A stretch of DNA of 64,000 nucleotides from Segatella oulorum JCM 14966 (GTDB lineage: Bacteria > Bacteroidota > Bacteroidia > Bacteroidales > Bacteroidaceae): NCBI RefSeq assembly GCF_000613785.1, contig NZ_BAJQ01000002.1:1-64000 (forward strand). The letters are read 5' to 3'. Shown here one piece after another: positions 44,254-52,541 of this stretch. Position numbers and translations under genes: made by a program. The notes beneath the pieces were generated by a model, which saw only the letters and a program-made list of their open reading frames with translations, had not been told where the DNA came from and did not search any database. The stretch's first letter is position 1; each line of letters begins with the position of its first letter.

Positions 44254-44724
44254 ATGGCTTACATGTCACAAGAAGGCTACGATAAGCTCGTAGCAGAGCT
44301 ACAAAGGCTCGAAGCGATTGAGCGTCCTAAGGCATCAGCTGCTATTGCTGAAGCACGAGACAAGGGCGACTTGAGTGAAAATTCCGAATATGATGCGGCC
44401 AAAGAGGTGCAAGCACATTTAGAAAGTAAAATCAACAAGTTGAAGCTTGACATCGCAGAAGCGAAGATTGTTGACGTTTCGCGCCTCTCAACCGATGCGG
44501 TTCAAATCATGAGTAAGGTGGAGATGACCAACCTTTCGACAAAGGCTAAGATGGTTTATACCATCGTAAGCGAGAACGAAGCCAACCTGAAATTAGGCAA
44601 AATCAGCATCAAGACGCCCATCGCACAAGGCATTCTGAACCACAAAGTGGGCGACACGGTGGAGGTTTCTATCCCGCGTGGCACCATCAAATTGCGCATC
44701 GATAAAATCAGTATCGAGGCATAA
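44254..44724 (+). CDS. greA: transcription elongation factor GreA
   Basis: 156 residues. The N-terminal coiled coil with acidic tip (SQEGYDKLVAELQRLEAIER, KGDLSENSEYDAAKE) enters the RNA polymerase channel and promotes cleavage of backtracked RNA. The C-terminal FKBP-like domain is complete (ISIKTPIAQGILNHKVGDTV). Followed 27 bases later by a HIT gene. The leader contains a terminator-like hairpin, so GreA might regulate its own synthesis at that point (inference). Confidence 0.95.
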   Translation: MAYMSQEGYDKLVAELQRLEAIERPKASAAIAEARDKGDLSENSEYDAAKEVQAHLESKINKLKLDIAEAKIVDVSRLSTDAVQIMSKVEMTNLSTKAKMVYTIVSENEANLKLGKISIKTPIAQGILNHKVGDTVEVSIPRGTIKLRIDKISIEA

Positions 44725-44751
44725 GTTCAACATTTGCATATATAATAAGGT

Positions 44752-45150
44752 ATGAGCACACTGTTTTCAAAGATTGCTGCGGGCGAAATTCCCAGCTATA
44801 AATGTGCTGAGAACGACAAGTTTTTTGCGTTTTTAGACATCAATCCCGTTGCGCCAGGCCACACATTGGTCATTCCGCGCCAGGAGATTGATTATATTTT
44901 CGACATGAGCGACGAAGACATCGCTGCGTTTCAAGTGTTTGCCAAGAAGGTAGCACGTGCGCTAAAACAAGCCTTTCCCTGCCGAAAAGTGGGACAGGCC
45001 GTGATTGGTCTCGAGGTGAACCATGCCCACATCCACCTCATCCCCATGCAAAGCGAGGCCGACATCGACTTCAAACATCACGTAAAGATGAGCGAAGACG
45101 AACTGAAAGCCGCATCAGAAAAAATTCAAAAGGCATTTCAACAGCTATAA
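44752..45150 (+). CDS. HIT family hydrolase
   Basis: 132 residues. Histidine triad NHAHIHLIPM with the catalytic His, and FFAFLDINPVAPGHTLVIPR in the N-terminal half. Nucleoside phosphoramidase or dinucleotide hydrolase activity is usual for the family (cytoplasmic). Likely co-transcribed with greA. Confidence 0.92.
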   Translation: MSTLFSKIAAGEIPSYKCAENDKFFAFLDINPVAPGHTLVIPRQEIDYIFDMSDEDIAAFQVFAKKVARALKQAFPCRKVGQAVIGLEVNHAHIHLIPMQSEADIDFKHHVKMSEDELKAASEKIQKAFQQL

Positions 45151-45182
45151 ATGAGCGGCCTAACAAGCCGCACACCAACAGA

Positions 45183-45230
45183 AAACATATAGGCAATCGT
45201 GCTATTTTTGCGCAGCCTATATGTTTTTTT
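45183..45230 (+). terminator. intrinsic terminator of greA-HIT
   Basis: AAACATATAGGC (45183-45194) pairs with GCCTATATGTTT (45215-45226), followed by a T run. Confidence 0.8.
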
Positions 45231-45363
45231 GTTTGTTTCTTTCACCAAAAGACGACCTCTTTCAGCACAAACGACGCTGCACCATAAGCCCTTTCTGCTC
45301 CCTTTCAGCACGTGTTTTTCCATCGAAGGCTCCATCAAAACCGATTTTCTCACATAGTTTGTG

Positions 45364-45371
45364 TATCTTTG
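45364..45371 (+). promoter_or_regulatory. -7 promoter element of the aldo/keto reductase gene
   Basis: TATCTTTG lies 23 bases before the ATG at 45394, favouring that start. Confidence 0.55.
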
Positions 45372-45393
45372 TAGCAAGAACCAAAATATAACA

Positions 45394-46242
45394 ATGATGG
45401 AAAAGATTCAATTAGCTAATGGGGTTGCGATGCCTTTATTGGGGTATGGCGTGTTTTTAGTGCCTTCAGATGAGTGCGAACGCTGCGTAAGCGATGCGTT
45501 GAAAGTGGGCTATCGCCTGATAGATACGGCGCAGGCCTATGGCAATGAGGAGGGTGTTGGTCGTGCATGGCGCAAGAGTGGCATCGCACGTCAGGAGCTT
45601 TTCTTGGTTACTAAGGTGTGGGTTAGCCATGCAGGTGAGGCAAAAGCGGCCGCCAGCATTGAAGAAAGTCTGCGCAAATTGGATACCGATTACATCGATT
45701 TGCTGCTCATTCATCAGCCTTATGGCGACGTTTTCGGCACTTGGCGCGCTATGGAAAAGGCCTATAAAGATGGAAAAGTGCGCGCCATTGGCGTTTCAAA
45801 CTTCCAAGCCGGACGCTTCTTTGACTTTGCACATTTCGTGGATGTGAAACCGATGGTCAACCAATTGCAATGCAATGTGCTGGCACAACAGAACAACATA
45901 CAGCCCATTTTAGCCGAAACCAATACCAAAACGATGGCTTGGGGACCGCTTGGTGGCCAAGGAGTTGATGGCATTATTGAGAGCGATTTGCTTGCGAATA
46001 TCGGGCAAAAGCATGGTAAGTCGGCCGCACAAGTGGCGCTTCGCTGGCTCACGCAACGCGGTATTGTGGCCATTCCAAAGAGCAGTCACATCGAAAGGAT
46101 GCAGCAAAACTTCGACATTTTCGATTTCTCGCTCACCCAAGATGAGATGAATCAGGTGGCAACCATGAACCAATCGGATGCCGGTTTCAGAGACTTCACG
46201 TCGCCAGACTTTGCAAAATATATCATCAACTATACTGTATAG
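45394..46242 (+). CDS. aldo/keto reductase
   Basis: 282 residues, TIM-barrel NADPH-dependent oxidoreductase. RLIDTAQAYGNEEGVGRAWR contains the catalytic Asp and Tyr, FLVTKVWVSH the Lys, and DLLLIHQPYGD the His. GVSNFQAGRF and IPKSSHIERMQQNFDIFDF match the AKR cofactor-binding end. 2,5-diketo-gluconate reductase-like by sequence style; the real substrate is unknown. ATGs at 45394 and 45397 are both possible. Confidence 0.93.
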   Translation: MMEKIQLANGVAMPLLGYGVFLVPSDECERCVSDALKVGYRLIDTAQAYGNEEGVGRAWRKSGIARQELFLVTKVWVSHAGEAKAAASIEESLRKLDTDYIDLLLIHQPYGDVFGTWRAMEKAYKDGKVRAIGVSNFQAGRFFDFAHFVDVKPMVNQLQCNVLAQQNNIQPILAETNTKTMAWGPLGGQGVDGIIESDLLANIGQKHGKSAAQVALRWLTQRGIVAIPKSSHIERMQQNFDIFDFSLTQDEMNQVATMNQSDAGFRDFTSPDFAKYIINYTV

Positions 46243-46600
46243 CCATCTGTTTTTGGCGAGATTTCCCACGCTGTGATGCCCATTTCTCTTGCACTTCATG
46301 GCTTATCATGATGTGAAAATCGTTACAAAACGCGACAAGAGAGCACAGCATAACAAGCGAAACCACCGACAATAGCCCTTCATTGCACGTACAGCAATGA
46401 AGGCTAAAGGTGCTATGGAGGAGTCAAAACGTGCGCTCAACGCACCATTCGACACCCCTTCAGCGCGACAAGGCATCGGAAAAGCCGCTCACATGGGGGT
46501 GTTTAGGAGTTCGATAGACACTTTTCTTCACACTGATGATTTCCTTTTCGGAGACAAGAATGTTACAAAATGCCTCTAAAATATTTTTTTCTTATTTTTA
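46243..46600. other. intergenic stretch with one strong hairpin
   Basis: AGCCCTTCATTGC...GCAATGAAGGCT (46374-46405) is a nearly perfect stem. A 60-codon frame from 46397 has no protein-like features and I do not call it. The rest is unremarkable. Confidence 0.4.
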
Positions 46601-46632
46601 TTTGGCGCGTATTTCGAAAAACTATATCTTTG
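46601..46632 (+). promoter_or_regulatory. promoter of the outer-membrane barrel gene
   Basis: TTTG (46601-46604), 20 bases, TATCTTTG (46625-46632). Leader of about 78 nt. Confidence 0.7.
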
Positions 46633-46716
46633 CTTTCGTATTCAAAAAGAATATTGGTCGGGTCGCATGCTTGCATCAACCCGACAACGAAACGATTAAT
46701 TTAACAAATAGAACGT

Positions 46717-47271
46717 ATGAAAAAGTTAGTTTTAGCAGCTGTGATGATGCTTTCAACAGTGGCAACATTCGCACAGCATGAAGAAGGTTCTTTAACCATT
46801 CAACCGCGCGTTGGTGTCAACATTGCCAACTTAACGAAGAACGATGGCGGCAAAGTTCGCTTAGGATTAGCTGCTGGTGCAGAGTTAGAATATCAAGTAA
46901 TGGACATCTTATCGGTGTCAGCCGGCGCCATGTATTCTATGCAAGGAGCTAAGAAGTCGGGTGAAACAGGCAAATTAGATTACATCAATGTGCCGGTGAT
47001 GGCCAACGTTTACGTGGTTAAGGGCTTGGCTGTTAAACTCGGTTTGCAACCCGGTTTCAAGGTAAATGCCAAACAGACAGGTCCCAGTGGATCAGAAAAA
47101 ATCTCTGATGCAAAGGCAGTTGACTTGTCGATTCCCGTAGGTTTGAGCTACGAATTTAAAAACTTTGTGCTCGATGGCCGTTATAACTTTGGCCTGACCA
47201 AAGTCATTAAGGACTTCGATTACAAGAACAGTGTGTTCCAAATCACTGCTGGTTACAAGTTCGACATCTAA
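46717..47271 (+). CDS. small outer-membrane beta-barrel protein
   Basis: 184 residues with signal peptide MKKLVLAAVMMLSTVATFAQ. Strands typical of an 8-stranded OmpA/PorT-like barrel follow (LTIQPRVGVNIANL, YINVPVMANVYVVKGLAVKL, DLSIPVGLSYEFKNFVLDGR), ending FQITAGYKFDI with the aromatic terminus required for barrel assembly. Structural or receptor role; no specific function. It has its own promoter and terminator. Confidence 0.88.
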   Translation: MKKLVLAAVMMLSTVATFAQHEEGSLTIQPRVGVNIANLTKNDGGKVRLGLAAGAELEYQVMDILSVSAGAMYSMQGAKKSGETGKLDYINVPVMANVYVVKGLAVKLGLQPGFKVNAKQTGPSGSEKISDAKAVDLSIPVGLSYEFKNFVLDGRYNFGLTKVIKDFDYKNSVFQITAGYKFDI

Positions 47272-47333
47272 AAAAGTAAGAGACATATTTTTAGTTGACT
47301 ATAATTCAAGATTAGAATTATTACATCGTTTAT

Positions 47334-47368
47334 AGCAGGATGTGTTGCGAAATACATCCTGCTTTTTT
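47334..47368 (+). terminator. intrinsic terminator of the barrel gene
   Basis: AGCAGGATGT and ACATCCTGCT form a perfect 10-bp stem followed by a T run. Confidence 0.85.
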
Positions 47369-47406
47369 ATGCTTTCACACATCTCCGTGCAAAATGAGGG
47401 TGTCTT

Positions 47407-47438
47407 TTTGGCCGTAGCTCTATTTTTTTGTAGCTTTG
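47407..47438 (+). promoter_or_regulatory. promoter of the YqiA-like fusion gene
   Basis: TTTG (47407-47410), 20 bases, TAGCTTTG (47431-47438); start codon 28 bases further. Confidence 0.7.
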
Positions 47439-47466
47439 TAGCATCAATACAATAAGGCAATCAACA

Positions 47467-48456
47467 ATGGATAATCCGTATATCAAGCAGTTCCCGCAGC
47501 TCATGGCGGGCAAAACAGTGATGTATGTGCATGGCTTTCTGTCGTCAGCACAAAGCGGAACGGTGAAGATGTTGCGTGAACTCATGCCCCAAGCCACCAT
47601 CATCGCCGAGGATTTGCCCGTCGATCCCGAGGCGGCTATGCAGCTGTTGCGCGAATTGGTGGCACAACATCAGCCCCAACTCATCATCGGAACGTCGATG
47701 GGAGGCATGTACACTGAGATGTTAAGAGGCGTGGATCGCATTGTGGTGAACCCCGCTTTCGAGATGGGTGACACGATGAGTAGCATGATGGGACGGCAGG
47801 AATTTCAAAACCCTCGACAAGACAAAGTGCAGGAGTTGATGGTCACCAAAGGCCTCATCAAGGCCTATAAAGACTGCACCACCCACTGTTTTGAAGGCTT
47901 AGACGAGGCCGATCGCCAACGTGTTTACGGCCTCTTTGGCGACGAAGACCCCGTGGTGCACACCTATGATGTGTTTCATGCCCACTATCCCAACGCCATT
48001 TATTTTCACGGTGCACACCGACTCACCGACAAGATTGCACTACATGCCCTCATTCCTGTCATCAGATGGATTGACGATCAACAAAACAATACCGAGCGAC
48101 CTATCGTGTATCTGCATTACGATGCCTTGCATGATGCCTATGGGAAAGCCACCAGCAGCATGCACAAAGCCTATGAGCTGCTGTTGGAGAACTATCAGGT
48201 TTATGTCGTAGCGCCTGCGCCTACCGACAACCATCCCTATCTCAACGCGGTGCAAACCTGGGTAGAAGACTTCCTCTCCACGCCCGCTTTCAACCGCCTT
48301 ATCTTCTGCAATCAGCCGCAACTGCTCTATGGTGACTATTTCATCACGCCCTATGCCATCCCCAATTTCATGGGAACGGTGGTGCAATGGGGTAGCGACG
48401 AGTTCAAGACGTGGGAAGAAATCATCACCTTTTTCGAACGTTTGGGCGGACAATGA
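47467..48456 (+). CDS. YqiA/YcfP-type hydrolase fused to a degenerate 5'-nucleotidase-like domain
   Basis: 329 residues. Residues 1-195 are an alpha/beta hydrolase of the YqiA/YcfP esterase type: VMYVHGFLSSAQSGTVKML, then IIGTSMGGMYTEML with the nucleophile Ser, GDEDPVVHTY (Asp) and FHGAHRLTD (His). Residues 205-329 resemble the deoxyribonucleotidase (NT5C) branch of the HAD fold: YELLLENYQVYVVAPAPTDN, VEDFLSTPAFNRLIF, and a tail VQWGSDEFKTWEEIITFFE. The expected DxD nucleophile position reads HYDALHDAY, and the second acidic pair reads FITPYA, so the phosphatase site is probably dead. A regulatory or binding role for the second domain is an inference. Confidence 0.75.
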   Translation: MDNPYIKQFPQLMAGKTVMYVHGFLSSAQSGTVKMLRELMPQATIIAEDLPVDPEAAMQLLRELVAQHQPQLIIGTSMGGMYTEMLRGVDRIVVNPAFEMGDTMSSMMGRQEFQNPRQDKVQELMVTKGLIKAYKDCTTHCFEGLDEADRQRVYGLFGDEDPVVHTYDVFHAHYPNAIYFHGAHRLTDKIALHALIPVIRWIDDQQNNTERPIVYLHYDALHDAYGKATSSMHKAYELLLENYQVYVVAPAPTDNHPYLNAVQTWVEDFLSTPAFNRLIFCNQPQLLYGDYFITPYAIPNFMGTVVQWGSDEFKTWEEIITFFERLGGQ

Positions 48457-48539
48457 GCACCCACTGCCATTACACTTAGTAACGCGATGGCCGACACTCC
48501 CGCCCCCTTTTGTGTGCAAGCGGCATTCCTTGCGGCAGC

Positions 48540-48642
48540 AATCTGCATGAGATTTGCCCATAATCTGCACCACTTTACCGGGCAAAATGCGCTACTTTGC
48601 AGCGTAAAATGCACCACATTTCATCACCATCTCATCCACATT
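48540..48642. repeat. 22-bp module array (4-5 cores) upstream of ogt
   Basis: Cores at 48540, 48562, 48584 and 48606 (for example AATCTGCACCACTTT, AAAATGCGCTACTTT, AAAATGCACCACATT), with spacers TGCCCAT, ACCGGGC and GCAGCGT. A fifth, weaker core in register (48628) ends 8 bases before the ogt start codon. It contains an inverted pair of the GTGG/CCAC type seen at 3118 and 43743. Confidence 0.8.
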
Positions 48643-48650
48643 TCTCGACA

Positions 48651-49145
48651 ATGAACAACGAAATCGTTTATGGCTTCACCGAAACGCCCTTCGGAACCAT
48701 CATCGTTGCCCGCACCATCGTTGGCATTTGCGATGTCGCTTTCCTTAGTTGGAACCGCGCAGCAGTCATCAAAGAGTTGGCAACCCATTGGGGAACCTAC
48801 ACGCCAACCACGCAAAACAACGTGATGGCCGACACGGTAAGGCGTGTCATTTTTGAGGGTTACGACCACCCTTTGACGCTCGATTTGCAAGGAACGCCCT
48901 TTCAACGCAAGGTGTGGCAAACACTTATGCAAACCCAACGCGGCGAGACGCTGTCCTATGAAGCGCTGGCTTTGCGCGCCGGTGAGCCCAAAGCCATTCG
49001 CGCTGTGGCCTCGGCTGTGGCGCAAAATCGCGTGGCAATGCTCGTTCCTTGCCACAGAGTAATCCACAAAGACGGCACGTTGGGCGAATATCATTGGGGA
49101 AAAACGCTCAAACAACAGCTCCTCGACTGGGAGAAAAACGCATAG
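48651..49145 (+). CDS. ogt: methylated-DNA--protein-cysteine methyltransferase
   Basis: 164 residues. Transfers methyl from O6-methylguanine to its own Cys in VPCHRVI (about residue 134). TPFQRKVWQTLMQTQRGETL is the helix-turn-helix that binds DNA, and AIRAVASAVAQNR the Asn hinge. Repair of alkylated DNA. The start at 48651 is chosen because upstream in-frame codons are 22-bp module sequence. Three bases separate it from the helicase gene. Confidence 0.95.
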   Translation: MNNEIVYGFTETPFGTIIVARTIVGICDVAFLSWNRAAVIKELATHWGTYTPTTQNNVMADTVRRVIFEGYDHPLTLDLQGTPFQRKVWQTLMQTQRGETLSYEALALRAGEPKAIRAVASAVAQNRVAMLVPCHRVIHKDGTLGEYHWGKTLKQQLLDWEKNA

Positions 49146-49148
49146 TTC

Positions 49149-52100
49149 ATGGCGCATTTCACCACGAGCGACGAACTCTTTCAGCGCATTGTCGACATGG
49201 TTCACACACCTGAGACCACGCCGATACAACAACCTTTGCACGACACCTTGGTGCTCGTTTGCCAAACAGCCTTGGCCGATAGTCCGCTCATCTTTGGCAA
49301 TCTCTTTGCACAAGTCGACTATATTTGCAAAAAAGCCCATTGCACTGCGGCCGACACCCACGCCATTCAGCACATGAGAAGGGTGAGCAATCGCAGCGAA
49401 AAGCTAACGCGTGAAGAACGTTTGCAGGCCCTTCGCGCCTTGGCTTTGCTGGTTTCGGCAGCCTTTAAAACGCCCATTCCGGCCACGTTAGTGGGGCTAT
49501 TGCCCGAGCGAGAGGCCATCCCTATCACGGCAACCCACATTGATTATCGCTACATGCGCGGCATTGTGCAACGCGTTTCGGACGACAGCATCACCTTGTT
49601 GATAGACCAAACGGTGCGCGAAAACCCGTTCACGGTGAAGCTACAACCCCATCAGCACTACCTTCTTGACATCATTCAGGTTGGCCATCAGCTCAACCTC
49701 ATCGATGTAAACACCGCTCATGAAGCCGCCATCATCGTGTTCGAACCCGACTTTCTCGTCGACATCAGCAGCATTGCCCATTGCTTTACCGACTATGGCC
49801 ACCATCCTTTTGCCCATTTGTTGCATGCTTTCGAACCCTCATTCATCAATCAACCCATCCTCTTAGGCTATTTTGCGGGGGCGGCACTTGACGACATTAT
49901 CAACCAAAAAGGCGACTACCATTGGCAGGAAACCTTGAAGAAAAGTTTCAAAGAGCAGGCCTTAGCCTATTGCGCCTGCAAGGATTTCAATCAGAAAGAA
50001 GACTTCAAAACGGCCGCTATTCGGCAGACACAACACATCGAAAGCATTGTAAAAGCGCTCTTCGATGCACCACTTCCTCACCCAACAGCACCTACTAGCG
50101 AGGCCGTTTACAACCGCAATAAAGCCGTTTTAGAACCCTCTTTTGTGTGCGAAGCCTTGGGATTGCAAGGCCGTGTCGACCTGATGACCACCGATTTCAA
50201 ACTGTTGGTGGAGCAGAAATCGGGTAACAATTTCAACCTTCAGCGCCAACAACCCAACTCATTTGGCAGCTACCAGTTGGAGAATCACTACGTGCAGCTG
50301 TTGCTTTATTACGGCGTTTTGCGGCAGAATTTCAACGTGTCGACGCAGCATATCGCCATGCGTTTGCTCTATTCCAAATATCCCTTGCCGGGCGGTTTGG
50401 TGGCCGTCAACTTCTATCAAAAGCTGTTTCGCGAGGCCATTGCACTGAGAAACCGCATCGTAGCCCATGAATATCGCTTTGGCAAACAGGGATTTCAAGG
50501 CGTCATCGAAGCGCTTTCGGTTGACATGCTCAACGAGAAAAAGCTCGAAACGCCCTTCTTTCAGCGTTGGATTCAACCTCAACTCAACAGCATTATTGCG
50601 CCACTTCATGCCCTAAACCCATTGGAAAAAGCCTATTTTGAGCGCATGGTTTCGTTCGTTTTCAGCGAGCAATTAGCGGCGAAAGTGGGTGCGAAAGAGG
50701 GCATCACCCACAGTGTTTCCGACCTGTGGAATATGCCTTTAGCTGCCAAAAAAGAGGCCGGCGAGATTTATACCGACCTCACTTTGGCCGAGAAACGCAA
50801 GAGCAAACCGATGCATGGCTACGACATCCTCACGTTTAACGTGCCGCAACAGGGCGAGAACTTTCTGCCCAATTTCCGCTTAGGCGACTTGGTTTATCTC
50901 TATTCCTACGTCGAAAACGAGGCGCCCGACGTGAGAAAGGCATTGCTTTTCAGAGGGAACCTCACCGAAATCAACAGCCGGCAACTGACCATTCAGACGG
51001 CAAACCCCGTGGCCTTGGATGGAAAATGCTGGTGTGTGGAGCACAGTAGCAGCGACATCACCACCACTTCGGCACTCAAATCGCTCTACACCTTCATCAC
51101 AACAGCACCCCATCTGCGCCAATTATTGTTAGGACAGGCGACCCCTCGAGCCGACAAAACCATCCGGTTAAGTCGCTCTTACCACCCCATGTACGACGCA
51201 TTGATTGAGAAAGTGTTTCAAGCGCAAGACTATTTTCTGCTCGTAGGCCCCCCGGGGACGGGCAAAACGAGCATGGCTTTGCAGTTTATGGTGCGCGAAG
51301 CCATGGCCAAACAGCAGACGGTGTTGCTGATGAGCTACACCAATCGCGCCGTGGATGAGATTTGCGAGATGCTGCAAAGCAATGCCATCGACTATCTGCG
51401 CATCGGCAATGCCTACACCTGCGACAAGCGTTTTCGCAGCCATCTGTTGAGCGAATGTATCGAAGCGCAGCCCCAACTGTCGGCCATTCGCGAGCGATTG
51501 CGCCGGCAAGCCGTCGTGGTGGGCACCACCAGCACGCTGCAAAGCAAGGCGTTTCTCTTTGATGTGAAAGCGTTTGACTGGGCGATTATCGATGAAGCGA
51601 GTCAGATTTTAGAGCCGCAACTCGTGGGATTGCTGAGCCATTTGCCCAAATTTGTGCTCATTGGCGACCACAAACAGTTGCCCGCCGTGGTGCAACAAGA
51701 TGCCGAAGTGTCGGCCGTTGCCGAGCCTTTGCTCCATGATATTGGCCTCACAAACTGCCGAAATGCGCTGTTCGAACGGCTCATCACCCTCGAACGGCAG
51801 CACCAACGCACCGATTTTGTGGGCACATTGCGCTATCAAGGGCGCATGCATCCCGCTGTTGCGGCCTTCCCAAACGCCATGTTTTACGCCGAAGAACAGC
51901 TGCAACCCGTGCCGCTTCCCCATCAAACAGCCGAACGATTGGCCTACGATCTGCCCTCCGAAGACGCCTTAGATGAGGCGCTGAAGCAGCATTGTGTGCT
52001 GTTTATTCCATCGAAAAAAAGCCACGAAGTGCAGGCTTCTGACAAAGTAAATTGGCATGAAGCGCAACTCGTGGCGCAGGTGTTGCGTCGCATTCATCGC

Positions 52101-52520
52101 TTTTATGGCGCGCGATTCGACGCTGACAAAACGGTTGGCGTGATTGTTCCCTATCGCAATCAGATTGCCATGATCAGGCAAGCGATAGAGCCTTTGGACG
52201 TGCCGGCGCTCGAAAACATCAGCATTGACACGGTGGAACGCTATCAAGGAAGCCAGCGCGACGTGATGATTTATAGTTTCACCGTGCAACATCGCTACCA
52301 ACTCGACTTCTTAACGGCAAATAGTTTTGAGGAAAGGGGGCGCATCATCGACCGCAAACTCAATGTGGCGCTCACACGAGCTCGCCTGCAAATGATTTGC
52401 ATCGGGTGCGAAGAGGTGTTGAAGGAGGATGCGTTATTCAAAAAACTCATCGCCCATTCTGCAAGCATCACGCCTGAAGAAAGGGAAGATGAGTTTCTAC
52501 TTATAAACACTAAAATTTAA
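49149..52520 (+). CDS. Dna2-like superfamily 1 helicase with N-terminal PD-(D/E)XK nuclease domain
   Basis: 1123 residues. At about 339-355, LGLQGRVDLMTTDFKLLVEQ then KSG has the D...ExK layout of a RecB/Cas4-type nuclease. The helicase has Walker A LLVGPPGTGKTSMAL (about 700), Walker B IDEASQILEPQ (about 815), GDHKQLPAVVQ, IVPYRNQIAMIR, ERYQGSQRDVMIYSF (about 1028) and LNVALTRAR. Family: DNA2/NAM7. Probable role in processing DNA ends, flaps or replication intermediates; in some genomes similar proteins belong to defence clusters, but here the neighbour is a repair gene. Cytoplasmic and complete. Co-transcription with ogt is likely. Confidence 0.88.
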   Translation: MAHFTTSDELFQRIVDMVHTPETTPIQQPLHDTLVLVCQTALADSPLIFGNLFAQVDYICKKAHCTAADTHAIQHMRRVSNRSEKLTREERLQALRALALLVSAAFKTPIPATLVGLLPEREAIPITATHIDYRYMRGIVQRVSDDSITLLIDQTVRENPFTVKLQPHQHYLLDIIQVGHQLNLIDVNTAHEAAIIVFEPDFLVDISSIAHCFTDYGHHPFAHLLHAFEPSFINQPILLGYFAGAALDDIINQKGDYHWQETLKKSFKEQALAYCACKDFNQKEDFKTAAIRQTQHIESIVKALFDAPLPHPTAPTSEAVYNRNKAVLEPSFVCEALGLQGRVDLMTTDFKLLVEQKSGNNFNLQRQQPNSFGSYQLENHYVQLLLYYGVLRQNFNVSTQHIAMRLLYSKYPLPGGLVAVNFYQKLFREAIALRNRIVAHEYRFGKQGFQGVIEALSVDMLNEKKLETPFFQRWIQPQLNSIIAPLHALNPLEKAYFERMVSFVFSEQLAAKVGAKEGITHSVSDLWNMPLAAKKEAGEIYTDLTLAEKRKSKPMHGYDILTFNVPQQGENFLPNFRLGDLVYLYSYVENEAPDVRKALLFRGNLTEINSRQLTIQTANPVALDGKCWCVEHSSSDITTTSALKSLYTFITTAPHLRQLLLGQATPRADKTIRLSRSYHPMYDALIEKVFQAQDYFLLVGPPGTGKTSMALQFMVREAMAKQQTVLLMSYTNRAVDEICEMLQSNAIDYLRIGNAYTCDKRFRSHLLSECIEAQPQLSAIRERLRRQAVVVGTTSTLQSKAFLFDVKAFDWAIIDEASQILEPQLVGLLSHLPKFVLIGDHKQLPAVVQQDAEVSAVAEPLLHDIGLTNCRNALFERLITLERQHQRTDFVGTLRYQGRMHPAVAAFPNAMFYAEEQLQPVPLPHQTAERLAYDLPSEDALDEALKQHCVLFIPSKKSHEVQASDKVNWHEAQLVAQVLRRIHRFYGARFDADKTVGVIVPYRNQIAMIRQAIEPLDVPALENISIDTVERYQGSQRDVMIYSFTVQHRYQLDFLTANSFEERGRIIDRKLNVALTRARLQMICIGCEEVLKEDALFKKLIAHSASITPEEREDEFLLINTKI

Positions 52521-52541
52521 ATCTTCAGTTAAAAAGAGGGG

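Noticed and set aside
46397-46579. 60-codon ORF after the aldo/keto reductase gene
   Set aside because: It starts in a hairpin, has no promoter and no recognisable protein features.
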